From Clostridia bacterium (lineage in GTDB: Bacteria; Bacillota_A; Clostridia; Oscillospirales; CAG-272), in NCBI GenBank assembly GCA_017467205.1, contig JAFTSQ010000015.1, positions 110,144 through 174,143 on the forward strand: a stretch of DNA of 64,000 nt, read 5' to 3'. How positions within the stretch are numbered: position 1 is the stretch's first letter; every line of letters starts with the position of its first letter. Of this stretch, positions 8,288 to 16,863 are shown one piece after another. The translations under genes and the position numbers were made by a program. The notes beneath the pieces were generated by a model that saw only the letters and a list, made by a program, of their open reading frames with translations, did no database searches and was not told the DNA's origin.

Positions 8288-9148
8288 TTACTTCGGCAAA
8301 AATTCGGATTCGTAATTGCCGTATTCGAGCGGCCTTTTGTAAATCTCTTCGTATTTCGCGCGGCATAACTGGCGGTTTTTTTCAAGCATTGCACGTGCGT
8401 TTTCTCTGACCGAGAGCTCGGGGTCGGGATATAACGGCGGCATAACGTGAATGGTGTACGTCACGTCGTAAAATCCGTTTTTCCCAACGGTGTCAAGCCC
8501 TTTGAGCGTAACGAAGCAGGGAACTATCGGCACACCGTTCTTTGCGGCGTAGTGGTACGCGCCAATCCTGTATTCTCTCGGCTTCGTATAGTTCCACCAC
8601 ATCGCCTGCTCGGGATAAACGAGGATAAAATCGCCCTTCGAAAGAATCGTCGTTATCGCGGAGTCGAGATTCTTCATTGTATGAATATCAGAGCTGAGTG
8701 GCAGCGTCCTTGCGTGCTTGAGCAGGAAGCCTATCATACCGCTCATAAAGAAATTGCCCTCGCGCACGACCTTATAGAGCCTGCGCTTTTTTCTCGCACA
8801 CTCGGAGGCAACCTTGACTGCCAGATTCTCCGTCGGTGCAAAGTGGTTGCTCGTGATAATAGCTCCGCCCTCAATATCTCGGATATTCTCACCGCCAACA
8901 ACGGTGATTCTGAACTTTTTTCCGAGTATATGCTTGCAAGCCCATTCGATAAAAGAGGCGGCGGCGCACTTAATCTTAGAGGAAAGCTTCTTATTAAGGT
9001 AATCGACCTCGTCGGGCAAAAGAGTCCTCGACGGCGGATCGTTTTCAACGTCGCGGAAGAACGCCTCGCCGCCAAGCTTTTCGTATTCCTTTATTCTTTC
9101 AATGACCTCAAGTCTGTCGCCTGCGGGGGTGGGTATCTCCTTTTTCAA
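8288..9148 (-). CDS. lysophospholipid acyltransferase family protein (PlsC-like)
   Basis: This 286-aa protein has the acyltransferase fold of the PlsC/LPLAT family. The block IITSNHFAPTEN replaces the usual NHxxxxD with a Glu at the last position, and VYPEQAMWWNY and GVPIVPCFVTL match the later conserved motifs. It may acylate a lipid or a glycan-lipid precursor. Its start overlaps the stop of the GT8 gene by 4 nt (ATGA), which implies translational coupling and a shared surface-glycan or glycolipid role. Confidence 0.78.
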   Translation of the reverse strand: MKKEIPTPAGDRLEVIERIKEYEKLGGEAFFRDVENDPPSRTLLPDEVDYLNKKLSSKIKCAAASFIEWACKHILGKKFRITVVGGENIRDIEGGAIITSNHFAPTENLAVKVASECARKKRRLYKVVREGNFFMSGMIGFLLKHARTLPLSSDIHTMKNLDSAITTILSKGDFILVYPEQAMWWNYTKPREYRIGAYHYAAKNGVPIVPCFVTLKGLDTVGKNGFYDVTYTIHVMPPLYPDPELSVRENARAMLEKNRQLCRAKYEEIYKRPLEYGNYESEFLPK

Positions 9149-10095
9149 CCGATCACCGCCCCCTCGCGCTCGTCAGCAAAGAGCACGGTTCTGAAGCATA
9201 CCTCGCTATCGGTAAGCTCCTTTGCGCTCTTCAAAAGATTATCAGCGCCCGCGCGCTTCTTTTCGATAGCGTCCTTGCCGAACACACGTCTGAACTCTAA
9301 AAGCTCACCGTAAAAATCGGTAGACCTTGCATAGTACCAGAAATATTCCTCGTAGCAAATGCCCTCGGCGTGCCAAGGCTTCAAGAACATATTGTAATGA
9401 ACGACAGAGGGCGTACCATCATAGTCCTTGTTGAAGGACATCTTGTTCCAACCGATATCAAGATAGAGCACGCGACCCTTGCAAAGCGCGTTAAGATAAT
9501 CCTGGTCGGGCGCAACGGTATCAAAGTGATATTCGTTCATCAGGTCGATAAAGGTTTTCTCAAGCCGACACTCGCGCATAGCGCGAAGGTTCATAAGAAG
9601 AACGCCGGAGTTGAAATAGTAGGGAACTTTAACGCCGACGGCGCGGTCAACGTAGTCGACGAACTCGGGCGTCGCGGTAACAATCTGGTCCTCAACCGCA
9701 CCGACAAGATAGTCCTCAACGTCAAAATTGAAGAGGTTGGCGATATCGGCGTTCACTACAACGTCGGAGTCAAGATATATCGCCTTGTCGTACTCGGGGA
9801 ACATCTCGGGAATGAAAATTCTGAAATAAATAGACGCGGTGTAATAGTCGCGAAGGTGCAGCTTTTTGCCGAGCCTTTCAACGCGACCCGATACGTTGGT
9901 GAAGGTTATATCAATTCCGTCTTCAGCGAGGGCGAGTATGCGCTCGCGGCACTCGTCGGAGATAGAGGTGTTGAGAACGTGAATTTTATATATGTAGTCT
10001 TTATTTGCGTTTTCAATAATCGAGCGAATTGCAACTGCAAGGCAGGGCACGTAGTTGTCATCGCAGGAAAAGAAAATCGGAACAGTCTTCTTCAT
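9145..10095 (-). CDS. glycosyltransferase family 8 protein
   Basis: This 316-aa protein is a retaining GT-A glycosyltransferase of family GT8 (LgtC/general stress protein A-like). The metal-binding DxD is in YLDSDVVV at about residue 98, the N-terminus MKKTVPIFFSCDDNYVPCLAVAI is typical, and FNSGVLLMNL plus APDQDYLN match later family blocks. It would add galactose or glucose from a UDP-sugar. It heads a two-gene operon with the acyltransferase, facing the glf operon. Confidence 0.9.
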   Translation of the reverse strand: MKKTVPIFFSCDDNYVPCLAVAIRSIIENANKDYIYKIHVLNTSISDECRERILALAEDGIDITFTNVSGRVERLGKKLHLRDYYTASIYFRIFIPEMFPEYDKAIYLDSDVVVNADIANLFNFDVEDYLVGAVEDQIVTATPEFVDYVDRAVGVKVPYYFNSGVLLMNLRAMRECRLEKTFIDLMNEYHFDTVAPDQDYLNALCKGRVLYLDIGWNKMSFNKDYDGTPSVVHYNMFLKPWHAEGICYEEYFWYYARSTDFYGELLEFRRVFGKDAIEKKRAGADNLLKSAKELTDSEVCFRTVLFADEREGAVIG

Positions 10096-10195
10096 AATCT
10101 TGATTCCTCCGGTAGTAGCAAAAGATGCTTTTACGGTTTTTGTGTGTAGCGTCGAGCGGAGCTGTCAAACCAATCCTCTTGCAACCCACGCTACT

Positions 10196-10224
10196 ATGAT
10201 ACCAAAAAATTCGACCGTTGTAAA
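10196..10224 (-). promoter_or_regulatory. promoter of the GT8-acyltransferase operon
   Basis: Minus strand TTTACA (10224-10219), 17-nt spacer, TATCAT (10201-10196), giving a leader of about 95 nt. The rest of the gap 10096-10466 holds only this leader and the divergent promoter at 10316. Confidence 0.72.
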
Positions 10225-10315
10225 GGGATAGTGTTGGAAAATGGGTATAAAGTTTGTTCTCGCGACTCTCGGAAAGTGAGAATTTTGAGAATTTTGACTG
10301 TTTTGTAAAGCGATA

Positions 10316-10344
10316 TTGACATTTTTTGCAGGATGGTGTATAAT
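10316..10344 (+). promoter_or_regulatory. perfect consensus sigma-A promoter of the XRE-membrane gene
   Basis: TTGACA (10316-10321), 17-nt spacer, TATAAT (10339-10344). This matches the full consensus for both hexamers and spacing. Confidence 0.88.
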
Positions 10345-10466
10345 TCAAGTATAAAATATTTGAATTCTCAAAATCCTCGGGATTTAGCGATTTCCCCCAA
10401 GCAACGCCCAAGGATATGCCGCTCTACAAAAGTGAGAGATGGATTTTTGCCCCGAAAGGAGAAAAA

Positions 10467-11060
10467 ATGAAGGACGTAAAACCAACGATATCAAAGAATC
10501 TCGCCTTCTTCCGTCGGCAGATGGGGCTGACTCAAGCCCAGCTTGCCGAAAAGCTGAATTATTCGGATAAGGCAATATCGAGGTGGGAGCACGGAGATAC
10601 TCTCCCCGATATAAACGTAATGTGTCAGCTCTGCGATTTCTACGGTATTGATATGAACACTCTCGTGAGCGAGGACGCAGAGCTCGCGCCGCAGCCTCAC
10701 ACCGTCGGCAAGCCTTTCATATACAAGCTCTGCATAATGCTTCTTACCGTGTCGGTAATATGGCTGCTCGCGGTGGTGGCATTCACCTATTACGGAATGA
10801 TAGGCGGAAGCTACGAATGGCTGCTCTTCATATGGGCGCTTCCCGTAACCGCGCTCTCTGTCGGCTGGTATGCAAAGCGCATATTCCACCCGTTCGTCAG
10901 ATTTATAACCAACACCTTCTTGAATTGGACGCTTATCCTCGCGGTTTTCCTGACCTTTATGCGTGGGGGATACAACGTGTGGTCGCTCTTCTTGGTCGGC
11001 ATACCGATTCAGGCAATCATAATTCTCCGCTTTACGCTTAAGTTCTATAAGGGAGAGTAG
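10467..11060 (+). CDS. XRE-family regulator with C-terminal membrane domain
   Basis: This 197-aa protein has an N-terminal helix-turn-helix (LAFFRRQMGLTQAQLAEKLNYSDKAISRWEHGD, residues about 9-41) followed by about four hydrophobic helices (LLTVSVIWLLAVVAFTYYGM and later segments). Such membrane-tethered XRE proteins are frequent in Clostridia, and their signals are mostly unknown. A second, less similar member is encoded at 45817-46440. The ATG at 10467 follows AAAGGAG. It is monocistronic, with a very strong promoter for a regulator. Confidence 0.85.
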   Translation: MKDVKPTISKNLAFFRRQMGLTQAQLAEKLNYSDKAISRWEHGDTLPDINVMCQLCDFYGIDMNTLVSEDAELAPQPHTVGKPFIYKLCIMLLTVSVIWLLAVVAFTYYGMIGGSYEWLLFIWALPVTALSVGWYAKRIFHPFVRFITNTFLNWTLILAVFLTFMRGGYNVWSLFLVGIPIQAIIILRFTLKFYKGE

Positions 11061-11170
11061 GCGGCTTTATCCTATACATATAGCATACATTTTCGCGCTT
11101 CGCCTTGTGCAAGTTGACGGCAAGTCTTCCTTAAAAGTCAATATCGTTCAATAACTGAACAAAATACCTT

Positions 11171-11200
11171 TTGAAAAACTCGTGCGTGCGGATGTATAAT
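11171..11200 (+). promoter_or_regulatory. promoter of the dehydrogenase-isomerase operon
   Basis: TTGAAA (11171-11176), 18-nt spacer, TATAAT (11195-11200). A small hairpin GCGG-TACG-CCGC (11217-11228) follows just before AAAGGAG. Confidence 0.75.
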
Positions 11201-11246
11201 CATAATGTAGAAAAGTGCGGTACGCCGCTAAAAAAAGGAGAAAACT

Positions 11247-12425
11247 ATGGCAAACATACTTGACGCATTCAAGGAAAATCAGGAAACCGTAAAAATTGAC
11301 GCATCAAAGAAGCTCCGCATAGGCTTTATCGGAACCGGCTGGATAGCAGACGCGCACATCAAGTCGCTTCTCAAGCAGCCCGACGTTGAAATCGTCGCAG
11401 GTGCAGACTTAGTTCCCGGCAAGGCAAAGGCATTCTTTGAAAAGCACGGCGTAGAGGGCGTAAAGTGCGACTATAAGAACGGCGAGGAGCTCGTTAACGA
11501 TAAGTCGCTCGCACTTGACGCAGTTACCATTTGTACCTACAACCGCCAGCACGCACCCTGCGCAATCCAGGCGCTTAACGCAGGCCTCGACGTTCTTCTT
11601 GAAAAGCCCTTCACCGTAACTCTTGACGAGGCTATTGAGGTTATGAAGGCAGAGAAGAAGAGCGGCAAGATTCTCTCTATCGGCTTCCAGCCCAGACTCG
11701 ATGATAATATGAAGATGGTAAAGAACGTTGTTCAGTCGGGCGTTCTCGGCGATATCTACTACGTTCAGACCGGCGGCGGCCGCCGTCGCGGAATCCCCAC
11801 CCCCTTCGGCACGACCTTCATTGAGGACGAAACCGCAGGTCTTGGTGCACTTGCCGATATCGGATGCTATTCTCTCGATATGGTAATGAACGCTCTCGGT
11901 CATCCGAAGCCCCTCACCGTATCCGGCTACAAGTCCGCATTCTTCGGCAAAGACCCGAACTACATAGGCTACAAAAATTGCGGCCATCCCGAATATCACA
12001 AGAAGTTCGGAGTTGACGACTTTGCAGCAGCATTCATTCGTCTTGAGGGCGGAATTATTATAGACTTCCGTATTGCTTGGGCTATGAACCTTAACACCTC
12101 CGGTGACACCATTATATACGGAACGAAGGGCAGCCTTCGTATTCCTTCCACTGAGTGCTGGAACGGTTCTATCGGCGGCGACCTCACAATTTACCACGAG
12201 GTAGCAGGCGAGCAGGTAGAAACCAAAATACCCCAGAAGCGCGAAAAGCCCGACGCACCCTCGAACTTCGATAAGAAGATCCGCTCCTTTATCGACGCTT
12301 GCAAGTCCGGTGGCAAAGCACCCATTCCTTCGAGCGAGATAATCTATAACCAGGCTATCCTCGACGCGATAGCAAAATCCGCAGAGCTCGGCCACGAGGT
12401 TGAGGTCGTAATCCCCGAGGTTTAA
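11247..12425 (+). CDS. Gfo/Idh/MocA family oxidoreductase
   Basis: This 392-aa NAD(P)-dependent dehydrogenase has the Rossmann nucleotide-binding stretch IGFIGTGWIADAHI at about residues 25-38 and the family motif EKPFTVTLDEA (about 118), whose Lys is catalytic. Members oxidise or reduce sugars, inositols or their amino derivatives. A sugar isomerase-like gene follows after 16 nt, so the pair probably converts one unusual sugar or cyclitol. The substrate is not readable from sequence. Confidence 0.9.
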   Translation: MANILDAFKENQETVKIDASKKLRIGFIGTGWIADAHIKSLLKQPDVEIVAGADLVPGKAKAFFEKHGVEGVKCDYKNGEELVNDKSLALDAVTICTYNRQHAPCAIQALNAGLDVLLEKPFTVTLDEAIEVMKAEKKSGKILSIGFQPRLDDNMKMVKNVVQSGVLGDIYYVQTGGGRRRGIPTPFGTTFIEDETAGLGALADIGCYSLDMVMNALGHPKPLTVSGYKSAFFGKDPNYIGYKNCGHPEYHKKFGVDDFAAAFIRLEGGIIIDFRIAWAMNLNTSGDTIIYGTKGSLRIPSTECWNGSIGGDLTIYHEVAGEQVETKIPQKREKPDAPSNFDKKIRSFIDACKSGGKAPIPSSEIIYNQAILDAIAKSAELGHEVEVVIPEV

Positions 12426-12441
12426 TAGGGAGGCTGACGGA

Positions 12442-13278
12442 ATGAAAAAGTTTAACGTAGGAATTCAGCTTTACGGTGTTCGCGGCGCAATGGCAAACGA
12501 CTTTGAGGGAACGCTCCGTGCCGTAAAGGAAATGGGATACGATTACGTTGAGTTCGCAGGCTACTTCGGCAGAAGCGGCGAGGAAATAAAGGCGTTGCTT
12601 GACGAGATCGGCCTCAAGTGCATCTCGGTTCACCAAGGTCTTGATTTCTTCAACGAAAATCCGATCGATAAGATTAACTTCCTCAAAACCTTCGGAGTTA
12701 AGTACAACGTGATTCCGTGGTATAAAAAGGAAGAGCTTGCAGGAACTGATGCTTGGGAGAATACCGCAAAGAGATTTCGTGAGATAGCAAAGCTCCTTTC
12801 CGAGAACGGTATGAAGCTCGGCTATCATAACCACGATTTCGAATTCAACACCTATGAGGGCAAGTACCTTCACGATTATATCTTCGAGGCTGTTCCCGAG
12901 GAGCAGATAGAGCCCGAGTTTGACACCTGCTGGGTGCGCTACGCAGGTATCGCCCCCGAAGAGAAGATTCGCGAGTTCGCCGGCAGAGTTACAGTAGTTC
13001 ATCTTAAGGACTTCGTTTGCGGCAGTGAGGCAGGCGGCCCCGTATACGATCTTATTGATAAGAACGGCAATCCCATCAAGCCCGACAATGCAGCCAAAGG
13101 TAGCTTCGAGTTCCGTCCTCTCGGTATGGGAGTTCAGAACTTCAAAGCAATCCTCGAGGCTTGTGAGGAGTGCGGAACAGAGCTCGTCGTCGTTGAGCAG
13201 GATAAGACCTATGATCTTCCTGAGCTCGAGGCGGCAAGAATCTCCCGTGAATACCTCAAAAATACCTTTAATATCTGA
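12442..13278 (+). CDS. sugar phosphate isomerase/epimerase (xylose isomerase-like TIM barrel)
   Basis: This 278-aa protein belongs to the AP-endonuclease-2/xylose-isomerase-like TIM-barrel family (IolE, IolI and tagatose-3-epimerase relatives). Visible metal-site blocks are LGYHNHDFEF, EFDTCWV and VVHLKDF, and VVVEQDKTY near the C-terminus holds the last acidic ligand. It follows the Gfo/Idh/MocA gene in one operon, and such pairs act in catabolism of inositol-like or oxidised sugars. GGGAGG is the ribosome site. Confidence 0.87.
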   Translation: MKKFNVGIQLYGVRGAMANDFEGTLRAVKEMGYDYVEFAGYFGRSGEEIKALLDEIGLKCISVHQGLDFFNENPIDKINFLKTFGVKYNVIPWYKKEELAGTDAWENTAKRFREIAKLLSENGMKLGYHNHDFEFNTYEGKYLHDYIFEAVPEEQIEPEFDTCWVRYAGIAPEEKIREFAGRVTVVHLKDFVCGSEAGGPVYDLIDKNGNPIKPDNAAKGSFEFRPLGMGVQNFKAILEACEECGTELVVVEQDKTYDLPELEAARISREYLKNTFNI

Positions 13279-13285
13279 TAGCAAA

Positions 13286-13323
13286 GAGGGTAGCTCAAGT
13301 TACAAAAAACTTGAGCTACCCTC
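13286..13323. repeat. 16-bp-stem hairpin, copy 2 (first copy at 2602)
   Basis: GAGGGTAGCTCAAGTT (13286-13301), loop ACAAAA, and the exact complement (13308-13323) lie 8 nt after the isomerase stop. The stem equals that at 2602-2639. About 90 nt of unassigned sequence follow before the end of the AraC gene. Confidence 0.75.
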
Positions 13324-13407
13324 AAATGCGTTAGGGGTTAGGGGGATTTTGAGCGAAAATATTCGTTCTTCGAGGCGTGAGTTCTCGCTGCGCCTAAATA
13401 CGCCAGC

Positions 13408-14199
13408 CTATTTATTGTTCATATGAATTTTGCCATATCTGTTTCTGAACTCGGAAGGGAAAGTGTTTTCGTGATACTTGAAATAGGCAATGAAGGTTTT
13501 GTCGTCGACAAAGCCTAATTCCGCGGCTATTTCTTTCACGTACTTGTCTGTATTCGAAAGCAGGGCTTTCGCTTTTGACAAAAGAAACATATTAATAAGC
13601 CTTTTTGCATTTGCGCCAAAGTGCCGCTTGCAAATTCTTGATATATGGTCGGCGGAGTAACCGAAATGCTCTGCCACAGAGGCAACGGTGAGCGATGCGT
13701 CTGAATTTATCCTGATCCATTCGTATATCTTTTCAGCCATACTATCGTATTCGCCTGTTGCTTTTTTCTCTGACGTCAGGCACATCTCGGAGAGTATATG
13801 CAAAAGCACCGAATTCACGAGATATTCGGGAGCGGCGGGGAGGTTGTTATAGTGTAACAGCTCCTTGAAAAGATAAGCGTTTTCAAATTTAGAGAAAAAG
13901 CTTTCCGCAAAGGGAAGCTCGGCGCCGTTTATTGAAAAATGCAACCAGTAAAAAGCCACGTTACAGCTTACTTTAGTTCCGTAATGCAAGGTATCAGGCG
14001 AGAGCAGAAAAAGCTCTCCGCTTCGTGCGTGTATTTCACGCTCTCCGTCAGGGCGGGACTCAGCCATAAAAACCTCACCCTCAACCACGTATATTATTTC
14101 ATACGTGGTTTCGATTTTTCTCGGATGTATCCACTCGCTCTCGCTTTGAAAGAGTCCGCCGTAAGAAAAGGTTATGTTAGGATTCATTAAAACGTTCAT
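13408..14199 (-). CDS. AraC-family transcriptional regulator of the GH127 gene
   Basis: This 263-aa regulator has an N-terminal cupin-like sensor domain (YEIIYVVEGEVFMAE, LFLLSPDTLHYG) and two C-terminal helix-turn-helix units (SVAEHFGYSADHISRICKR and IAAELGFVDDKTFIAYFK). The start at 14199 is used because AAGGTGAG lies 10 nt upstream; a longer reading frame continues upstream through the promoter. It is divergent from the GH127 gene, and their promoters overlap, so it most likely controls that gene in response to an arabinose- or arabinan-derived sugar. Confidence 0.88.
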   Translation of the reverse strand: MNVLMNPNITFSYGGLFQSESEWIHPRKIETTYEIIYVVEGEVFMAESRPDGEREIHARSGELFLLSPDTLHYGTKVSCNVAFYWLHFSINGAELPFAESFFSKFENAYLFKELLHYNNLPAAPEYLVNSVLLHILSEMCLTSEKKATGEYDSMAEKIYEWIRINSDASLTVASVAEHFGYSADHISRICKRHFGANAKRLINMFLLSKAKALLSNTDKYVKEIAAELGFVDDKTFIAYFKYHENTFPSEFRNRYGKIHMNNK

Positions 14200-14234
14200 A
14201 TCGGATTTTCTCACCTTGTATCGCTTTTTGAGTG

Positions 14235-14282
14235 TTGATTTTCCCTCTATTCTATTATACAATAAAACCAAGAGAATTGCAA
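14235..14282. promoter_or_regulatory. overlapping divergent promoters (GH127 and AraC)
   Basis: Plus strand: TTGATT (14235-14240), 17 nt, TACAAT (14258-14263). Minus strand: TTGCAA (14282-14277), 17 nt, TATAAT (14259-14254). The two -10 hexamers overlap by 2 bp, so polymerase could not occupy both at once. Confidence 0.75.
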
Positions 14283-14321
14283 TACTCGTCACTAAAACCG
14301 ATGAAAAGGGGAGAAATAAGT

Positions 14322-16124
14322 ATGAAAACATTTTCTTTGAGTGAAGTGGACATCACGTCGGGCTATCTTTTTGACAAGCAAGAGTTAAATCGGAAAACAA
14401 CGATAAATGCAGTCTACGACCGATTTGATGAAACGGGCAGAATAGCCGCGTTTAACTTTGATTATAAAGATGGAATTTCCGATCCTAAGAAAAAGCCTCA
14501 CGTTTTTTGGGATAGCGACGTAGCTAAATGGATCGAGGGTGCGTCTTACATAATCAAAAAGCATAACGCCCCGAGCCTTGAAGAGAAGGTCGACGCTATC
14601 GTAGAAAAAATAAAGGAAAATCAAGGCGAGGATGGCTATTTCAATATATACTACACGGTAGTTGAGCCAAACGGGCGTTTTTCGGATCGCGACAAGCACG
14701 AGCTTTACTGCGCAGGTCATCTTATGGAGGCGGCAATTGCTTACGCCGACGCCACGGGAAAGCGTGATTTTCTTGACTGTATGGAGAAATATGCCGATTA
14801 TATAAATCGGGTCTTTATCGAAGAAAAGAGTGCGGCGTTTTCTACCCCCGGCCACGAGGAAATAGAGCTCGCCCTTGTGAGAATGTACCTTTTTACAGGG
14901 AAGAAAAAATATCTTGATATGGCAGAGTACTTTATCGATACGCGAGGTGTCGCAGAGGAACAGATTAAGTACGACCATAATCAGTCCCATAAGCCCGTGC
15001 GCGAGCAAAGCGAGGCTCTCGGACACTCTGTCAGAGCGATGTATCTTTACACGGGTATGGCTATCCTTGCCGCCGAAACCAAGGATGCGGCGCTTATATC
15101 GGCTTGCAAAAGGCTTTGGGATGATACGGTGCTCCGCAAAATGTACGTTTCCGGCGGCGTAGGTTCAACGTATATCGGCGAGGCGTTCACCGTACCGTTT
15201 GACCTTTCGAACGATCAGGCATACACCGAAACCTGTGCAGGAATCGGACTTATGTTCTTCTCGCAGGCAATGCTCGCGTTTGAGAATAACGCAAAATACG
15301 CAGATGTTATCGAGCGTGTGCTTTATAACGGCGTTCTTTCGGGTCTCTCGCTTGACGGAAAGTCCTTCTTCTATGAAAATCCGCTTGAAATAAATCTTTC
15401 CGATCGCTTTGAGGACGCCTACGGCAGACGCAGAAGATTGCCTATAACACAGCGCCTTGAATGCTTCAATTGCTCATGCTGCCCGCCGAACTTGAACCGC
15501 TTGCTTCCTCATCTCGAAAGCTATATATACGGCAGGGATGGCGATACGCTCTTCGTAAATCAGTTCGTTACATCAACTCTTAATTCGGGCGGTGTAAGCT
15601 GCAAGCAGGAAACGACTTATCCGAACGGCAACACCGTAAAGCTCAACTGCGAGGGGGCAGAAAAAATAGCCGTGAGAATTCCCGAGTGGTGCGATAGCTT
15701 TAAGCTGAATAAGCCGTATGAACTTTCATTCGGTTACGCCGTAGTCGAAAATGATGGCGGCGAAATATGCCTTGAGCTTGATATGACTCCGAGAGCAGTG
15801 TTTGCCGACAGTCGAGTAAAGAACGACGCAGGTCGCCTTGCCATTATGCGCGGTCCTATACTTTATTGCGCCGAGGCTGTTGATAACGGTGAGAATCTTC
15901 ACAGCTTTGTTCTCCCCGAAAAGATAACGGCTACCGAAATCTTTGATGACGCCTTCGGACTTTATCGTCTTGAGGTTCTCTCTAAAAAGCGTATCCCGTT
16001 TGAGCACGGCATTTATTCAAACCGTCCGCCGAAAACTGCGGACGCAACGCTTAAGCTTATTCCGTACAACTCCTTTGCCAACCGCGGCGAGAGCGATATG
16101 CTCGTATGGTTTTGTTGGAATTGA
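14322..16124 (+). CDS. glycoside hydrolase family 127, beta-L-arabinofuranosidase-like
   Basis: This 600-aa protein matches GH127 (formerly DUF1680). Known members such as HypBA1 release beta-L-arabinofuranose using a zinc-bound cysteine nucleophile. The blocks needed are visible: AYTETCAGIG at about residue 300 (acidic residue) and ECFNCSCCPPN at about 380 (zinc-binding Cys cluster with the nucleophile). GHLMEAAIAYADATG near residue 130 is also typical. No signal peptide is seen, so it probably acts in the cytoplasm on imported oligosaccharides. GGGGAG lies before the ATG at 14322. Confidence 0.9.
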   Translation: MKTFSLSEVDITSGYLFDKQELNRKTTINAVYDRFDETGRIAAFNFDYKDGISDPKKKPHVFWDSDVAKWIEGASYIIKKHNAPSLEEKVDAIVEKIKENQGEDGYFNIYYTVVEPNGRFSDRDKHELYCAGHLMEAAIAYADATGKRDFLDCMEKYADYINRVFIEEKSAAFSTPGHEEIELALVRMYLFTGKKKYLDMAEYFIDTRGVAEEQIKYDHNQSHKPVREQSEALGHSVRAMYLYTGMAILAAETKDAALISACKRLWDDTVLRKMYVSGGVGSTYIGEAFTVPFDLSNDQAYTETCAGIGLMFFSQAMLAFENNAKYADVIERVLYNGVLSGLSLDGKSFFYENPLEINLSDRFEDAYGRRRRLPITQRLECFNCSCCPPNLNRLLPHLESYIYGRDGDTLFVNQFVTSTLNSGGVSCKQETTYPNGNTVKLNCEGAEKIAVRIPEWCDSFKLNKPYELSFGYAVVENDGGEICLELDMTPRAVFADSRVKNDAGRLAIMRGPILYCAEAVDNGENLHSFVLPEKITATEIFDDAFGLYRLEVLSKKRIPFEHGIYSNRPPKTADATLKLIPYNSFANRGESDMLVWFCWN

Positions 16125-16130
16125 ATTATA

Positions 16131-16166
16131 AAAAAGTCGATATGGATTTTTCCATATCGACTTTTT
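16131..16166 (+). terminator. intrinsic terminator after GH127
   Basis: A 16-bp stem (AAAAAGTCGATATGGA with its complement) around TTTT, ending in a T-run. Confidence 0.9.
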
Positions 16167-16245
16167 ATTATAGCTTTCCGAAATGTCAAGCTTTTAGCAA
16201 GAAATTGTCGGGAAATGTTTGATAATTACCATTTATGAGTTGGTT

Positions 16246-16785
16246 TTATGCGCGGCTCACCTTGCGCTCGGCAAGATACTTCTTTCGCACGCGGACAAGA
16301 AATCTCTTAACCCGCTCGCTTGAGTAATCGCGATAGGTCCAAGGCAGGTCGTGAAACTCGCCTCGCGCATAGAAGAGCGTCAGCTCGGTGTAAATTCCGT
16401 CCTTCAGAGGAATTCTGAATCCGCTTTGCTTCGTGGTGGCAAGCATAAGCCTGCCGGAATTTATAAAGCCGGGGTCGAGGTTGATTTTGCGCCGACCGTC
16501 CTCGGAGTATTTTTTCTCAAGCGCGTTGGTAAATGTCTTTATATCCGCCTGCCTTTCGGCATCAACCATCCGCTCAAAGCTGTATATCCGCCGCAGTCCC
16601 TCACCGTCGAGCTCCTCGTCGTAATATGATGAGAAATCGCGGGAAAAGGAAAACTCTTCCGTAGAGTCGTCAACAGGGCCGAACTCCGCCGTCAGCTCGG
16701 CGAGCGCCGCATCAAGCACCGCGCGGTCGTGATATATCACGCCTATTATCAGCTTTTCCTTTTCAAAATCCAACGCCAATCCCAT
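16246..16785 (-). CDS. DUF4416 family protein
   Basis: This 179-aa protein matches the DUF4416 family, small soluble proteins of unknown function in Clostridia and other anaerobes. Family landmarks are LIIGVIYHD near the start, YYDEELDGEGLRRIYSFE (about 55-72), the block NLDPGFINSGRLMLATTK (about 100-117) and FYARGEFHDLPWTYRDY near the end. No catalytic role is established. It is monocistronic and of ordinary composition, marking the edge of the AT-rich accessory patch that begins at 16.86 kb. Confidence 0.82.
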   Translation of the reverse strand: MGLALDFEKEKLIIGVIYHDRAVLDAALAELTAEFGPVDDSTEEFSFSRDFSSYYDEELDGEGLRRIYSFERMVDAERQADIKTFTNALEKKYSEDGRRKINLDPGFINSGRLMLATTKQSGFRIPLKDGIYTELTLFYARGEFHDLPWTYRDYSSERVKRFLVRVRKKYLAERKVSRA

Positions 16786-16863
16786 AAAGAGCCTCCAAAG
16801 GTTTATAAGAAAATTATAACCCTAAAACCCCTCTCTGTCAAGAAAAGACGGATTATTTCTTCT

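Noticed and set aside
8288..9148. Acyltransferase called inactive because the NHxxxxD motif ends in Glu
   Set aside because: Glu for Asp is conservative and the remaining motifs are intact, so loss of activity is not supported.
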